Counted from the stretch's first letter, positions 1 through 8,433 are shown. The stretch: 64,000 nucleotides of DNA from Pseudoalteromonas prydzensis (GCF_001661495.1 NZ_BDDT01000002.1:1-64000); one strand, 5' to 3'. Numbers and translations: made by a program. The notes: generated by a model not told the origin, from the letters alone.

Positions 1-43
1 TTTACACAGAAAATAGTGAATTGTATAGTTAAAAACGAATATG

Positions 44-274
44 TAGAAACTATAACATAGAAACTAGAATGTAGAACCTAGAACCTAGAACATAGAACCT
101 AGAACCTAGAACCGAGAAACTAGAACCTAGAACCTAGAACCTAGAACCTAGAACATAGAACCTAGAACCTAGAACCTAGAACCTAGAACCTAGAACCTAG
201 AACCTAGAACCTAGAACCTAGAACCTAGAACCTAGAACCTAGAACCTAGAACCTAGAACCTAGAACCTAGAAGT
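44..274. repeat. Tandem heptamer array (TAGAACC), about 33 units
   Basis: A 7-bp unit, TAGAACC, repeats in constant phase up to a few bases before the first tRNA gene. The left edge carries variant units (TAGAAAC, TATAACA, TAGAATG, TAGAACA, GAGAAAC). The copies nearest the tRNA are almost uniform, a pattern expected from expansion on the tRNA side. There are no spacers, so it is not a CRISPR array. Function unknown. Confidence 0.9.
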
Positions 275-280
275 TATAAT

Positions 281-356
281 GCGGCACTAGCTCAGTTGGT
301 AGAGCGCGACCTTGCCAAGGTCGAGGTCACGAGTTCGAGCCTCGTGTGCCGCTCCA
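281..356 (+). tRNA. tRNA-Gly (GCC), copy 1
   Basis: A 76-nt cloverleaf can be folded by eye: acceptor stem GCGGCAC/GTGCCGC, D arm GCTC/GAGC, anticodon stem CGACC/GGTCG with loop TTGCCAA (anticodon GCC), T arm ACGAG/CTCGT with TTCGAGC, discriminator T, and an encoded CCA. It decodes GGC and GGU. It is identical to the copy that starts 122 bp downstream. Confidence 0.97.
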
Positions 357-402
357 ATTTCTCACCAAAGAAATTGCAGTAAGTTTAAAGTAAAAATATA
401 AT

Positions 403-478
403 GCGGCACTAGCTCAGTTGGTAGAGCGCGACCTTGCCAAGGTCGAGGTCACGAGTTCGAGCCTCGTGTGCCGCTCCA
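403..478 (+). tRNA. tRNA-Gly (GCC), copy 2
   Basis: This is an exact duplicate of the 76-nt tRNA-Gly(GCC) just upstream, including the encoded CCA. The 46-nt spacer between them has no terminator, so the two are probably one transcript. Both copies are preceded by ATATAAT or TTATAAT directly against the mature 5' end. Confidence 0.97.
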
Positions 479-638
479 ATCTTCATCAAACATCAAAAAA
501 ACATCCCAAGGTCGAACTAAGTCATAGCAGTTCAAGCTACAGCTTCAACCTTTTAAATACATTACCAATCGTGTTAAATACTTAGTCCTTCAATATAAAC
601 GACTTCCTTTATTTAAAAAGCTGATTTAGAGTGTTTCC

Positions 639-764
639 TGATAGCTGATAGCTGATAGCTGATAGCTGATAGCTGATAGCTGATAGCTGATAGCTGATAG
701 CTGATAGCTGATAGCTGATAGCTGATAGCTGATAGCTGATAGCTGATAGCTGATAGCTGATAGC
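639..764. repeat. Tandem heptamer array (TGATAGC), 18 perfect units
   Basis: Eighteen exact head-to-tail copies of TGATAGC lie between the tRNA pair and the 3' end of the yjbQ-family gene. The unit differs from the TAGAACC array upstream but has the same 7-bp period. Perfect identity suggests recent expansion by slippage and likely length variation between strains. The stretch 479-638 before it holds no recognisable gene. Confidence 0.95.
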
Positions 765-767
765 TTT

Positions 768-1193
768 TTAAACTTGCCCTTGCAGTGTTGCGACAATACG
801 TCTTGCGCCACCATGATCACGATGCTCGCCTAAGTAGATACCTTGCCATGTACCAAGCTGCAGGCGCCCTTGGTTGATTGGAATAGTGAGTTCACAGCCT
901 AAGGTGCTGCACTTTATATGCGCAGGCATATCATCAGCGCCTTCGTAATCATGGCGATAATAAGGCTGACATTCTGGAACAAATTTATTGAAGTGACTTT
1001 CCATATCCATTCTAACCGTTGGGTCGGCATTTTCATTGATGGTTAAGCTTGCTGAAGTGTGTTGAATAAAGAGGTGTAATAAGCCGATTTGATAATGGGC
1101 TAGCTCGGGTAGTTGGCTGATTATTTCATTATCAATAATATGAAAGCCTCTAGGACGAGGCTTTAATTGAATGGTTTTTTGTAACCAGTTCAT
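768..1193 (-). CDS. yjbQ: YjbQ/UPF0047 family protein
   Basis: This 141-residue protein belongs to the YjbQ (UPF0047) family, named for secondary thiamine-phosphate synthase activity seen when it is overproduced; its main physiological role is not settled. Family hallmarks are visible: [16 protein letters not shown] in the first half and [17 protein letters not shown] near the C-terminus, which supply conserved His, Glu and Asp residues of the presumed metal/substrate pocket. Length matches the family. Its ATG overlaps the cheX stop by four bases, so the two are translationally coupled. The 3' end abuts the TGATAGC heptamer array. Confidence 0.9.
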   Translation of the reverse strand: MNWLQKTIQLKPRPRGFHIIDNEIISQLPELAHYQIGLLHLFIQHTSASLTINENADPTVRMDMESHFNKFVPECQPYYRHDYEGADDMPAHIKCSTLGCELTIPINQGRLQLGTWQGIYLGEHRDHGGARRIVATLQGQV

Positions 1194-1657
1194 ATTTTAT
1201 CGAAACTAACTTCAATATTGGCATTACCTGCATCAGAGGTGAATGGGATCAATATTTTTGCCCCTTCGCTCTTATGGGTAATGGTATGACCGTGACCAGA
1301 GACAACTATCGGGGTTGCCATATCAAAGTCATAGCCTTTTTCGCCGAGTAGATTTTTTGCACCGCCAGTAACCATGTTGGTAATTTCACCAACCATATCA
1401 GTTACTTCTTCATTGATTGAATCCGGGCGTTCACCAAGCATTCTCTCCATTATAGTCAGTGCTAGGCTCTCATCAAATGTGATTGAGAATGAGCCTTTAG
1501 TTTGTGGTCCTACCATGCCTATTAATCCAGAAACGTCGCCACAGGCAACTTCATCTTTTTTAATTTTTGGCTTCCCCGGTTTTAGCTCGGTTTGCGCCAT
1601 TGTGCTGAGCACATTCAACAAAGATGATAAAAAAGGATTGATGAACTCTACATTCAT
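1190..1657 (-). CDS. cheX: Chemotaxis phosphatase CheX
   Basis: A 155-residue cytoplasmic protein of the CheX family, which dephosphorylates CheY-P and so sets the decay of chemotaxis signals. The segment [18 protein letters not shown] contains the ExxN catalytic pair (Glu and Asn of EITN) known for CheX/CheC phosphatases. Length is typical. It is the upstream gene of a two-gene unit with the yjbQ-family gene, and is not inside a che operon here. In this order CheX is often found as a stand-alone gene. The gene starts ATG AAT GTA, and the next gene upstream (zur) ends 80 bp away. Confidence 0.88.
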   Translation of the reverse strand: MNVEFINPFLSSLLNVLSTMAQTELKPGKPKIKKDEVACGDVSGLIGMVGPQTKGSFSITFDESLALTIMERMLGERPDSINEEVTDMVGEITNMVTGGAKNLLGEKGYDFDMATPIVVSGHGHTITHKSEGAKILIPFTSDAGNANIEVSFDKI

Positions 1658-1737
1658 TGCTGTTTATCCCTCGAATTTAGCAGTTTTACTGCGGTTATAC
1701 TTTAAAGTGTAGTGACTAATTTTAGCTCTGCACTTAA

Positions 1738-2178
1738 TTATTCTTTACACTGTCCACATTTACCGTGGGCTTCAATAGTCTGTCCAGATACGATAAATCC
1801 ACTTTCAGCGGCAAGACTATTAAGCTCATGCGAAATGACACTTGAATGTAGTTCTTTGACAAAACCACAACTGTCGCATATTAAAAGTTGCACAGGATGA
1901 ATATGATCAAAATGATGGCACAACATAAATGCGTTAGTGCTTTCAATTTTGTGGATAAAACCAAGTTCGGCTAGAAAGTCTAAAGCACGATAAATGGTGG
2001 CTGGTTTTGCTCCTGATTCTGTCAGTTTTAGTTGCTCTAATAAATCATAAGCACCCACCCCCCCTTGAGCACTTGCTAATAGGCGAAATACTTTTTCACG
2101 GATTGGTGTAAATCGCGCACCGCGATTGTCACACACTTGCTTGGCTTTACTAACGAGTGATTCTATATTCATCTTCAT
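1738..2178 (-). CDS. zur: Fur-family zinc regulator Zur
   Basis: This 146-residue Fur-family metalloregulator best fits Zur, which represses zinc-uptake genes when zinc is replete. An N-terminal winged helix (about residues 15-90; RFTPIREKVFRLL, ATIYRALDFLAELG) is followed by the dimerisation domain with the metal ligands HHFDHIHP and the structural zinc cysteines CDSC and CGQC at the C-terminus. The alternative is another Fur paralogue, but the short C-terminus ending just after CGQC is Zur-like. It is transcribed away from the MarC-family gene; the 90-bp gap holds a candidate operator. Confidence 0.87.
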   Translation of the reverse strand: MKMNIESLVSKAKQVCDNRGARFTPIREKVFRLLASAQGGVGAYDLLEQLKLTESGAKPATIYRALDFLAELGFIHKIESTNAFMLCHHFDHIHPVQLLICDSCGFVKELHSSVISHELNSLAAESGFIVSGQTIEAHGKCGQCKE

Positions 2179-2197
2179 CTTATCCTTACGCTACCCG

Positions 2198-2210
2198 TGA
2201 TATACTATCA
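2198..2210. promoter_or_regulatory. Short palindrome between zur and marC-family gene
   Basis: The 13-mer TGATATACTATCA is an inverted repeat of TGATA/TATCA around a 3-bp centre. It sits in the divergent zur/marC intergenic region, where an autoregulatory Zur site would be plausible. It is shorter than the classical Zur box, so assignment is weak. Confidence 0.3.
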
Positions 2211-2267
2211 TACTGTATTGTAGTTGCAGCGTTTTTATTCAACAGTTTTATTCTAGGAAATCTAGCA

Positions 2268-2891
2268 ATGAATGAGCTATTAGCTATATTTATTTTCTTT
2301 TTTGCGGTAATTGATCCAATTGGTACTGTACCTGTTTTTATTGCAGTTACGCGTGGTCATGACGAAAAGTTTAAACGTAAAGTTGTTCTTAAAGCCGTGG
2401 CTGTTTCAGCTTTGGTATTGTTATTTTTTGTTGTCGCGGGTGAGTTGTTACTTAACGCAATTAATATTCCATTATCTGCGTTTCAAATTGCCGGCGGCAT
2501 TGTTTTATTATTGTTCGCATTGTCGATGATTTTTGGCGAAAGTAAGCCCGAACGTGAAATTAAAAGTTTGCCAAATAGTACTGAAACAGCCATTTTTCCT
2601 TTGGCTATGCCATCTATAGCTAGCCCCGGAGCTATGCTAGGCGCGGTATTAATGACCCGAAATACAGAATACACTTGGGTTGAGCAATTAATTACCTCTT
2701 CAATGATGATTGCAGTGCTTGGCGTGGTCTTAGTCTTATTACTTTTAGCAACCCAGGTACATAAATTAATTGGTGATAGCGGGGCGAGTATTATTAGCCG
2801 GATCATGGGGTTAATATTATCATCAGTCGCTGTTACTAATATATTAGATGGCATTGCGCACTACTTTGGCTTAGCTGTTGCTTCGCTTTAA
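2268..2891 (+). CDS. MarC family integral membrane protein
   Basis: A 207-residue MarC/YhgN-type inner-membrane protein with six predicted hydrophobic segments. The N-terminal FAVIDPIGTVPVFIAVT is the family signature, and a second internal copy-like motif (AMPSIASPGAMLGAV) follows in the middle, as expected for this internally duplicated family. Function is not firmly known; the early link to multiple antibiotic resistance was not upheld. The ATG at 2268 is chosen over an upstream in-frame start because the family begins right at this hydrophobic segment and a GGA-containing ribosome site (TAGGAA) precedes it. It is divergent from zur. Confidence 0.88.
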   Translation: MNELLAIFIFFFAVIDPIGTVPVFIAVTRGHDEKFKRKVVLKAVAVSALVLLFFVVAGELLLNAINIPLSAFQIAGGIVLLLFALSMIFGESKPEREIKSLPNSTETAIFPLAMPSIASPGAMLGAVLMTRNTEYTWVEQLITSSMMIAVLGVVLVLLLLATQVHKLIGDSGASIISRIMGLILSSVAVTNILDGIAHYFGLAVASL

Positions 2892-2995
2892 TAAGTAATA
2901 AATGGAATTAAATATATTTCAATGATTTAATTATTGAAATATCGCTAAGTGTTATCTAGTTTTACTCTATAGGTTTTTTAATTTAAGGAATGGAA

Positions 2996-3463
2996 ATGAA
3001 GCTTAAAAGTATTGTTTTATCTACGTTGATCCTGTTTGGGACCGTAGGCTGTTTAGAACCAGACTACGATAGAGATGCGGTAAGGGTGGTGGAAGTTACA
3101 GAGCATGGTTTTGAGTTAAATGGACAAAGCGCAGTAACTATTTTTGTTGGAGAGAAGAATACCCCCAAGTTTAGTTTTACAATGTTAAAAAGTGATTTGA
3201 AAAAAGGGACCTTGCTGCAATCAACTTCAAACAGTGAGCCAAATCTAGCTGTTAGTGCAAGCGTTGGTTCAGAGTATTATACTCAGTCAGCAGACTTTGC
3301 TACGTCCGCATCATTGCAGGTTGTGGAGTTAGACAAAACCAATAAAATTGCGAAAATAGCTGTCGGAGCTAAACTGGTAAACCCTAAAATTAAAAATTAC
3401 ACCGAACTTGCAGTAACCGTTGTTGAAGTGAGCGGTGTTAATTATGATTACTTAGTTAAATAA
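2996..3463 (+). CDS. Predicted lipoprotein, unknown function
   Basis: A 155-residue protein with a lipoprotein signal peptide: a basic MKLKS start, a hydrophobic core, then GTVGC as the lipobox with the lipidated Cys at about residue 19. The mature part is mostly beta-prone, with no domain I recognise. The start at 2996 is preferred over the ATG six bases upstream because AAGGA then has normal spacing. It is probably anchored in the outer membrane, since the residue after Cys is Leu and not Asp. It is a single gene with a stem-loop downstream. Confidence 0.7.
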   Translation: MKLKSIVLSTLILFGTVGCLEPDYDRDAVRVVEVTEHGFELNGQSAVTIFVGEKNTPKFSFTMLKSDLKKGTLLQSTSNSEPNLAVSASVGSEYYTQSADFATSASLQVVELDKTNKIAKIAVGAKLVNPKIKNYTELAVTVVEVSGVNYDYLVK

Positions 3464-3490
3464 CCTGAGGTTAGATAATAAATCTTAATT

Positions 3491-3530
3491 GAGCCATTTA
3501 CAGCTGTTGCTTTGGGCTTGTAAGTGGCTC
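3491..3530. terminator. Stem-loop after lipoprotein gene
   Basis: GAGCCATTTACA pairs with TGTAAGTGGCTC (12 pairs, one G-U) around a 16-nt loop, 28 bp after the stop codon. No U-tract follows, so this is a hairpin with possible terminator or mRNA-end function, not a canonical intrinsic terminator. Confidence 0.4.
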
Positions 3531-3623
3531 AATGCTTATCATTGAAGCAGCCTAGCTATTTGTGTAAAATGCAGCGCTTTTACGTCGCTACCACCTGTGA
3601 CTAATTAACCTGAGGATTTTACT

Positions 3624-4583
3624 TTGAATAGACGTTTTTCTGTGGCCCCCATGCTTGATTGGACAGATCGTCATTGCCGTACATTTCATCGTAAAATGAC
3701 TAAGCATGCGGTGCTTTATACCGAAATGGTGACCACTGGAGCGATTCTATTTGGTCGCGGTGATTACCTGCATTTTAACCACCATGAAAATCCTGTTGCC
3801 TTACAATTAGGTGGCTCTGATCCGCAAGCGTTGGCACAGTGTGCAAAACTTGCCGAAGAGCGTGGTTATGATGAAGTAAACTTAAATGTTGGTTGCCCAT
3901 CTGATCGCGTACAAAATGGACGTTTTGGTGCTTGTTTAATGGCGGAGCCGCAATTGGTTGCTGAATGTGTTGCAGCTATGAAAGCGCAAGTTAATATCCC
4001 TATTACAGTTAAAACGCGTATTGGTATAGACGAACAAGATTCTTATGAGTTTTTATGTGCTCTAATTGAGGCCACTCATAAGGTTGGTTGCGACGATTTT
4101 ATTATTCATGCCCGTAAAGCTTGGCTCAGTGGTTTAAGTCCGAAAGAAAACCGCGAAGTGCCACCACTTGATTACCCAAGAGTTTATCAATTAAAAAAAG
4201 ATTACCCGCAACTTGATCTGAGCTTAAATGGTGGCGTTAAAACGATTGCAGATAGTCTTGCGCATTTAGCTCATATCGATGGTGTAATGATAGGTCGAGA
4301 AGCTTACAGTAATCCGTTTATTTTAAGCGAAGTTGACGAAAAAATTTATGGTGATAGCCCATTTACACTTTCTCGTCATGATGTGGTGCGCGCTATGTAT
4401 GATTACATTGAAGATGAAATGCGCCAAGGTGCTAATTTTTGGCATATTGCACGACATATGTTAGGTATTTTTCAAGGTCAACCCGGCGCTCGAGGTTACA
4501 GACGTCACCTTTCTGAAAACGGCCATGGCAAACAGGCTGATTTATCAGTGATGGATAAAGCGCTTAGTTTTGTGCCTGAGTAG
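3624..4583 (+). CDS. dusA: tRNA-dihydrouridine(20/20a) synthase DusA
   Basis: A 319-residue FMN-dependent enzyme that reduces uridine to dihydrouridine in the D-loop of tRNA (U20/U20a). The N-terminal [14 protein letters not shown] and the motif [20 protein letters not shown] (with the catalytic Cys) identify the DusA branch; the TIM-barrel FMN residues follow ([20 protein letters not shown]). The start is TTG at 3624, preceded by TGAGGA. The next ATG would remove the conserved FSVAP segment, so TTG is preferred. It is a single gene closed by a strong terminator. Confidence 0.95.
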   Translation: MNRRFSVAPMLDWTDRHCRTFHRKMTKHAVLYTEMVTTGAILFGRGDYLHFNHHENPVALQLGGSDPQALAQCAKLAEERGYDEVNLNVGCPSDRVQNGRFGACLMAEPQLVAECVAAMKAQVNIPITVKTRIGIDEQDSYEFLCALIEATHKVGCDDFIIHARKAWLSGLSPKENREVPPLDYPRVYQLKKDYPQLDLSLNGGVKTIADSLAHLAHIDGVMIGREAYSNPFILSEVDEKIYGDSPFTLSRHDVVRAMYDYIEDEMRQGANFWHIARHMLGIFQGQPGARGYRRHLSENGHGKQADLSVMDKALSFVPE

Positions 4584-4597
4584 ATAAACAAGTAGCT

Positions 4598-4625
4598 AAA
4601 AAAGCCACTTTTTAGTGGCTTTTTT
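4598..4625. terminator. Intrinsic terminator after dusA
   Basis: AAAAAGCCACT/AGTGGCTTTTTT forms a hairpin with a TTTT loop and U-tract, 14 bp after the dusA stop. The A-tract on the other side makes it potentially bidirectional. Confidence 0.9.
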
Positions 4626-4760
4626 GATCCTAAATAGTGGTTAAAAAATCATTTTTTTAGTCAAATTAACTTAATTACATTCATGTCAAAGTCAGTTTAA
4701 TTTCTACTTTAAAATCCTATCCTTTTGTTTTATATTGTTTAATTTTTTATTTTCATTACT

Positions 4761-4776
4761 TGGCACAAGTCTTGGA
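4761..4776 (+). promoter_or_regulatory. Sigma-54-like promoter of the psp operon
   Basis: TGGCAC-AAGTC-TTGGA lies 42 bp upstream of the pspA ATG and matches the -24/-12 consensus TGGCAC-N5-TTGCW except for G in place of C at the -12 element. Sigma-54 control with PspF is the known mode of pspA regulation, which raises the likelihood. No pspF gene lies next to it here. Confidence 0.65.
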
Positions 4777-4817
4777 ATCTCTTTGTTGTAATCACCCATA
4801 ATCAACAGGAGAAAACC

Positions 4818-5486
4818 ATGGGCTTAATTAATCGCGTTAATGATCTAATTCAATCAAACCTCGTTGCAGTTTTAGATAAAGCGGAAGATCCAGAAAAATT
4901 ACTTAACTTATTAATCCACGAAATGCAGCAAGCACTGGATGAGTGTCGCACGACTGCGGCGACTATTCTTTGCGAAGAAAAAGCGTTACAGCGCCAGCAA
5001 GCGGATAAAAAAACCTCGATAGCACAATGGCAAGCAAAAGCTGAGATAGCAGTGAGCAAAGGGCGAGATGATTTAGCCACAGCAGCACTTAAAGAAAAAC
5101 AACGTGTTGCAACAGAATTAGCGGCGATTGAACCAGAGCTGGTTAAATTAACCGATTCATTAGCTAAGTTACGTGATGACGCGCAGCGTTTACAAGACAA
5201 ACTAACTGCGGCTAAAGCTAAGCAGCAAAGCCTAGCGCAGGTTCACCATGTATTGAATGCACGGGTGCGTGTTAATCAACAATTGAATAGCGATAAAGTC
5301 GCGCACGCACTTTCTCGCTTTGATGTCATTGAGCGACGCGTGGAATCAATAGAAGCGCAGGTTGAGGCTTATGATGTAACAGCGAAGCAGCATTCAACTG
5401 CAGAGCAAATAGACGCATTAGTAAAAGATGAAGCGTTAGAGAATGAGCTTGCAGAGCTTAAAGCTAAATTGAAACAGACCGCCTAG
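4818..5486 (+). CDS. pspA: Phage shock protein A (PspA/IM30 family)
   Basis: A 222-residue, almost entirely helical coiled-coil protein of the PspA/IM30 (ESCRT-III-like) family. It binds and stabilises stressed inner membrane and, in characterised systems, holds the activator PspF in check. The N-terminal amphipathic helix (MGLINRVNDLIQSNLVAVLD) and the following DPEKLLNLLIHEMQ are family signatures. Long Ala/Glu/Lys/Gln heptads fill the rest. The sigma-54-like promoter and AGGAG ribosome site precede it. It heads a three-gene unit with pspC and a small membrane protein; no recognisable pspB lies between. Confidence 0.93.
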   Translation: MGLINRVNDLIQSNLVAVLDKAEDPEKLLNLLIHEMQQALDECRTTAATILCEEKALQRQQADKKTSIAQWQAKAEIAVSKGRDDLATAALKEKQRVATELAAIEPELVKLTDSLAKLRDDAQRLQDKLTAAKAKQQSLAQVHHVLNARVRVNQQLNSDKVAHALSRFDVIERRVESIEAQVEAYDVTAKQHSTAEQIDALVKDEALENELAELKAKLKQTA

Positions 5487-5497
5487 GAGTAATGACA

Positions 5498-5701
5498 ATG
5501 AACACGTATAACCATACTCGTTGGGGTAAAGATCCGTTAAATAAAAAAATATCGGGTGTATGTAGTGGCTTAGCACGCCGGTTCGATTTTCCTATCTGGG
5601 CGACTAGGCTTGCAACGATTGTACTTTTTATCCAGTTTCCTGTCTTTATCGGTGCAGGTTACTTAATTGCTCATTGTTGTTTAGACAATAAAGCGTACTA
5701 G
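5498..5701 (+). CDS. pspC: PspC-domain membrane protein
   Basis: A 67-residue protein that is essentially one PspC domain: a basic N-terminal part with NKKISGVCSGLARRFD, typical of the domain, then a hydrophobic segment (about residues 38-60). In enterobacteria PspC senses membrane stress and recruits PspA. This version lacks the longer C-terminal part of enterobacterial PspC. The ATG at 5498 is chosen over 5492 because AGGAG then has an 8-nt spacing. It begins 11 bp after pspA, so the two are co-transcribed. Confidence 0.85.
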   Translation: MNTYNHTRWGKDPLNKKISGVCSGLARRFDFPIWATRLATIVLFIQFPVFIGAGYLIAHCCLDNKAY

Positions 5702-5710
5702 GGAAGAGCC

Positions 5711-6034
5711 ATGAAAATTATTGCGTTTTGCTTATTGGTAGTGTTGTGCATAGCATTTAATCCATTTGAGGTGGTGCGATTTGATTCATGGCAATTACCT
5801 CTATGGATTGCAGACCTAAGTTGGGTTGGCATTGAATTATTTGGTGCATTAGTGGCGGTGATCGTGGTTATAGCGGTAATAGCACTGGTCAGCGTTGGCG
5901 TGCTTGGAGCGGGTCTTATTGTTGGGGTTGGTGTGATGTTAGCCTTGCTTTTTGGATCTTTAATGATTGCTTGGCCATTATTACTGATCGTTTGCTTATG
6001 CTGGCTTGTTACTGATAATCATAAAGTGGCTTAA
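5711..6034 (+). CDS. Small hydrophobic protein in psp operon
   Basis: A 107-residue protein dominated by three hydrophobic stretches (about residues 3-15, 40-75 and 77-98) rich in Val, Ile, Leu and Gly, with few charges. I do not recognise the family. Its position 9 bp after pspC and the shared promoter suggest an inner-membrane partner in the envelope stress response, perhaps filling the role of PspB or PspG, but no sequence motif supports a specific identity. Confidence 0.7.
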   Translation: MKIIAFCLLVVLCIAFNPFEVVRFDSWQLPLWIADLSWVGIELFGALVAVIVVIAVIALVSVGVLGAGLIVGVGVMLALLFGSLMIAWPLLLIVCLCWLVTDNHKVA

Positions 6035-6045
6035 TTTGAGCCACT
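6025..6045. terminator. Hairpin at end of psp operon
   Basis: AGTGGCT-TAATTTG-AGCCACT is a perfect 7-bp stem spanning the stop codon of the last psp gene. The following bases are not a U-tract, so termination is plausible but weak. Confidence 0.45.
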
Positions 6046-6136
6046 GAAATTACCTTCGATATTAATTTAGCTGACTATTTTTTCGCAAATATGCTAAATT
6101 TAGAACTTAAAGTGATTAAATATAACAAGGATCGAA

Positions 6137-6655
6137 ATGTCGTTTAAGTCATTACTTACTATGCTCACGCCTGCTATTTTAGCTATGGGTCTTTATTCTT
6201 CTGCGTTATTAGCTCATGCAGATCACCAACATGATACGGTTAACGAAATTGTTGTTAACAATGCTCAAATAAGAGACTTTCTACCGGGGAGTAAATCCAG
6301 CGCTGGTTATTTAACACTGGTAAACCATGGTGACACAGCTATCGAACTAACCAAGGTAACGGTTGAGAGCTTAGGGCGTGTTGAGATCCATGAACATCAG
6401 CATGTTAATGGCATGATGAAAATGCAAAAAGTAGATACGCTACAGATCAAGGCTCATCAACAACTCGATTTTAAGCCAGGTGGTTATCACTTAATGGTAT
6501 TTGAGCCAAAAGAGCCATTAAAAATAGGGCAAGAACTTAAACTCACGCTATATTTTAGCAATGGCGATCGGGTGTTTACTCAAGCTTCGGTGGTTTCATT
6601 AGAAAGCCAAATAGCAGAAGCACCACAATCTCAGCAGCATCATACACATCACTAG
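6137..6655 (+). CDS. Periplasmic copper chaperone PCu(A)C
   Basis: A 172-residue exported protein of the PCu(A)C family, which carries Cu(I) in the periplasm to the CuA site of cytochrome oxidase. A signal peptide ends around ALLAHA. The copper motif is visible as the His/Met cluster EIHEHQHVNGMMKMQ followed by the downstream GGYHLMVF (the H-x-M pair of the H(M)x10Mx21HxM signature). A His-rich tail (QQHHTHH) may add metal binding. It lies 8 bp before the DUF2333 gene. Confidence 0.88.
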   Translation: MSFKSLLTMLTPAILAMGLYSSALLAHADHQHDTVNEIVVNNAQIRDFLPGSKSSAGYLTLVNHGDTAIELTKVTVESLGRVEIHEHQHVNGMMKMQKVDTLQIKAHQQLDFKPGGYHLMVFEPKEPLKIGQELKLTLYFSNGDRVFTQASVVSLESQIAEAPQSQQHHTHH

Positions 6656-6663
6656 GAGGTTAA

Positions 6664-7650
6664 ATGTCACAACATAAAGGGAAGATTATTACAGGGCTAC
6701 TATTAGTCTTTGTTATTTTTTATGCCATATCTGTTTATTGGAGCGTTGAACCTAGCCGCGTAAATGTGATCAATCAAGCGAAACAGGATGCACAAATTCG
6801 CGGAGAAAAATTCGTTACCGGTTATACAACCACGTCAGCATTAATCAACGTTGCGACTACCTTATTAAATAAACCCGGAGGTTATTTATCTAACGATATG
6901 ATGCCGCCAAGCGTGTTGATGGACAATATGCCTGCATGGGAATATGGTGCACTTGAAATGACCCGCGATTTGGCGCTATCAATGCGTAAAGATTTTAGCC
7001 GTTCACAGTCACAGTCAACTGAACACGAAGCGTTAAAAAAGGCGCAACCGCAATTTAATATCAGCTCAGAAGCATGGGCGTGGCCTAGTGCAGAAAGTGA
7101 ATATCAAAAAGGTATCGATTATTTAATTGTTTACCGTACGCAAATAGCCGATCAAAACGACCGCGAGAGTCAGTTTTATGCACGTGCTGATAATTTGCGT
7201 GGGTGGTTAAAAGAAGCTGAAAAACGCTTAGGTAGTTTAAGTCAGCGCTTAAGTGCCAGTGTTGGTCAAGAGCGTTTAAATACAGATTTAGCTGGTGATA
7301 AGGAAGCGCACCAAGCCACCTATGCACCATTACAAAACCAAGTGAAAACCTCTTGGTGGGAAATTGATGATGTTTTTTATGAATCACGTGGCGCAACTTG
7401 GGCTTTATTACATTTTTTGCAAGCGGTAGAATATGATTTTGCAGATGTATTAGAGAAAAAGAATGCGCGAGTAAGCTTACAGCAAATTATACGTGAGCTT
7501 GAGGCCACGCAAGAAACTGTATGGAGCCCAATTATTCTAAATGGTAATGGCTTTGGTTTTGTTGCGAATCATTCATTAGTAATGGCAAATTATATCTCAA
7601 GAGCCAACGCGGCTCTTATTGAACTTAGCGAACTTTTAGCGCAAGGATAA
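6664..7650 (+). CDS. DUF2333 family protein
   Basis: A 328-residue protein with one N-terminal membrane anchor (about residues 8-27) and a large soluble, mostly helical domain matching DUF2333 (segments GYTTTSALINVATTLLNKPGGYLSND and ESRGATWALLHFL). The domain is probably periplasmic. Function is unknown. Its closeness to the copper chaperone upstream (8 bp) and to the beta-barrel gene downstream (3 bp) shows that the three form one operon, which suggests an envelope role. Length is normal for the family. Confidence 0.85.
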   Translation: MSQHKGKIITGLLLVFVIFYAISVYWSVEPSRVNVINQAKQDAQIRGEKFVTGYTTTSALINVATTLLNKPGGYLSNDMMPPSVLMDNMPAWEYGALEMTRDLALSMRKDFSRSQSQSTEHEALKKAQPQFNISSEAWAWPSAESEYQKGIDYLIVYRTQIADQNDRESQFYARADNLRGWLKEAEKRLGSLSQRLSASVGQERLNTDLAGDKEAHQATYAPLQNQVKTSWWEIDDVFYESRGATWALLHFLQAVEYDFADVLEKKNARVSLQQIIRELEATQETVWSPIILNGNGFGFVANHSLVMANYISRANAALIELSELLAQG

Positions 7651-7653
7651 AAC

Positions 7654-8415
7654 ATGAAAAAGTACTGTTTAGCTGCCGCCCTTTCGATGGCATGTTTAGC
7701 CCCAGCGGCACACGCTGACACTTTATTAGGCTTATATATTGGTGTTGATGGCTGGCAATCTGATAACTCAGGTAGTTTTGCTGATCGAGGCGAAATGCAA
7801 AATTTTAATTTTGAAGATGAAACTTTTACTAGCTACTACGCGGCCCTTGAGCATCCAATTCCTCTTGTACCAAATATTAAATTAAAGTACACCGAGCTTG
7901 AACTAAATGGCTCAACCTTGTTAGATGAAAGCTTTGTATTTGGTGATACAACGTTTACTACCAATACGCCTGCAACTACGATCACTGACTTATCTCATGT
8001 TGATTATATTCTTTACTATGAAATTTTCGATAATGACTTAGTGTCTATCGATTTAGGGGTTAATGCAAAGCAGTTTGATGGCGATATTATCGTAAGTGGT
8101 ACTTCAAATGGCTTAGCAACGACAGAGACAGTTGATTTTTCAGGCCTTGTGCCGCTAGTTTATGGCCGCGCTGAAGTGGGCTTACCGTTAACGGGTTTAA
8201 GCGTATTTTTTGAAGGCAGCTTATTAGCGATTGATGATAGCAAAGTGCAAGACTACCAAGCGGGTATTGCATGGGCTTTACTTGATAACTTAGCAATTGA
8301 TTTAGATATCAAAGCGGGCTACCGTCAAATGACACTTGAACTTGATGATATTGATGATTTGTACACTGATATTGATGCATCGGGTCCATTTGCAGGCGTA
8401 CAAATTCACTTCTAA
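7654..8415 (+). CDS. TIGR04219-type outer membrane beta-barrel protein
   Basis: A 253-residue exported protein. Its signal peptide ends at AAHA-DTLLG. The mature part alternates short amphipathic beta strands and Asp-rich turns, and the N-terminal GLYIGVDGW and C-terminal AGYRQMTLELDD / GPFAGVQIHF fit the TIGR04219 small beta-barrel family of marine gammaproteobacteria. The terminal Phe is the usual outer-membrane insertion signal. No function is known. It is the last gene of a three-gene operon, closed by a bidirectional hairpin. Confidence 0.82.
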   Translation: MKKYCLAAALSMACLAPAAHADTLLGLYIGVDGWQSDNSGSFADRGEMQNFNFEDETFTSYYAALEHPIPLVPNIKLKYTELELNGSTLLDESFVFGDTTFTTNTPATTITDLSHVDYILYYEIFDNDLVSIDLGVNAKQFDGDIIVSGTSNGLATTETVDFSGLVPLVYGRAEVGLPLTGLSVFFEGSLLAIDDSKVQDYQAGIAWALLDNLAIDLDIKAGYRQMTLELDDIDDLYTDIDASGPFAGVQIHF

Positions 8416-8433
8416 TTTGTTTGCTTTGACGTA

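Noticed and set aside
274..279. TATAAT directly before each tRNA-Gly as a -10 box
   Set aside because: It lies within 2 bp of the mature 5' end, too close for a start site upstream of the tRNA; more likely a processed leader.
281..478. tRNA-Gly pair as the island's attachment site
   Set aside because: The island is 13 kb away, inside ygiQ, and no tRNA 3' fragment is found at its ends.
44..764. Tandem arrays as CRISPR
   Set aside because: The unit is 7 bp with no unique spacers and no cas genes nearby; they are simple tandem repeats.
626..820. A repetitive open frame on the minus strand across the TGATAGC array
   Set aside because: A 7-bp repeat read in three frames gives a stop-free SAISYQL repeat automatically. 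It also overlaps the end of the yjbQ-family gene and has no ribosome site.
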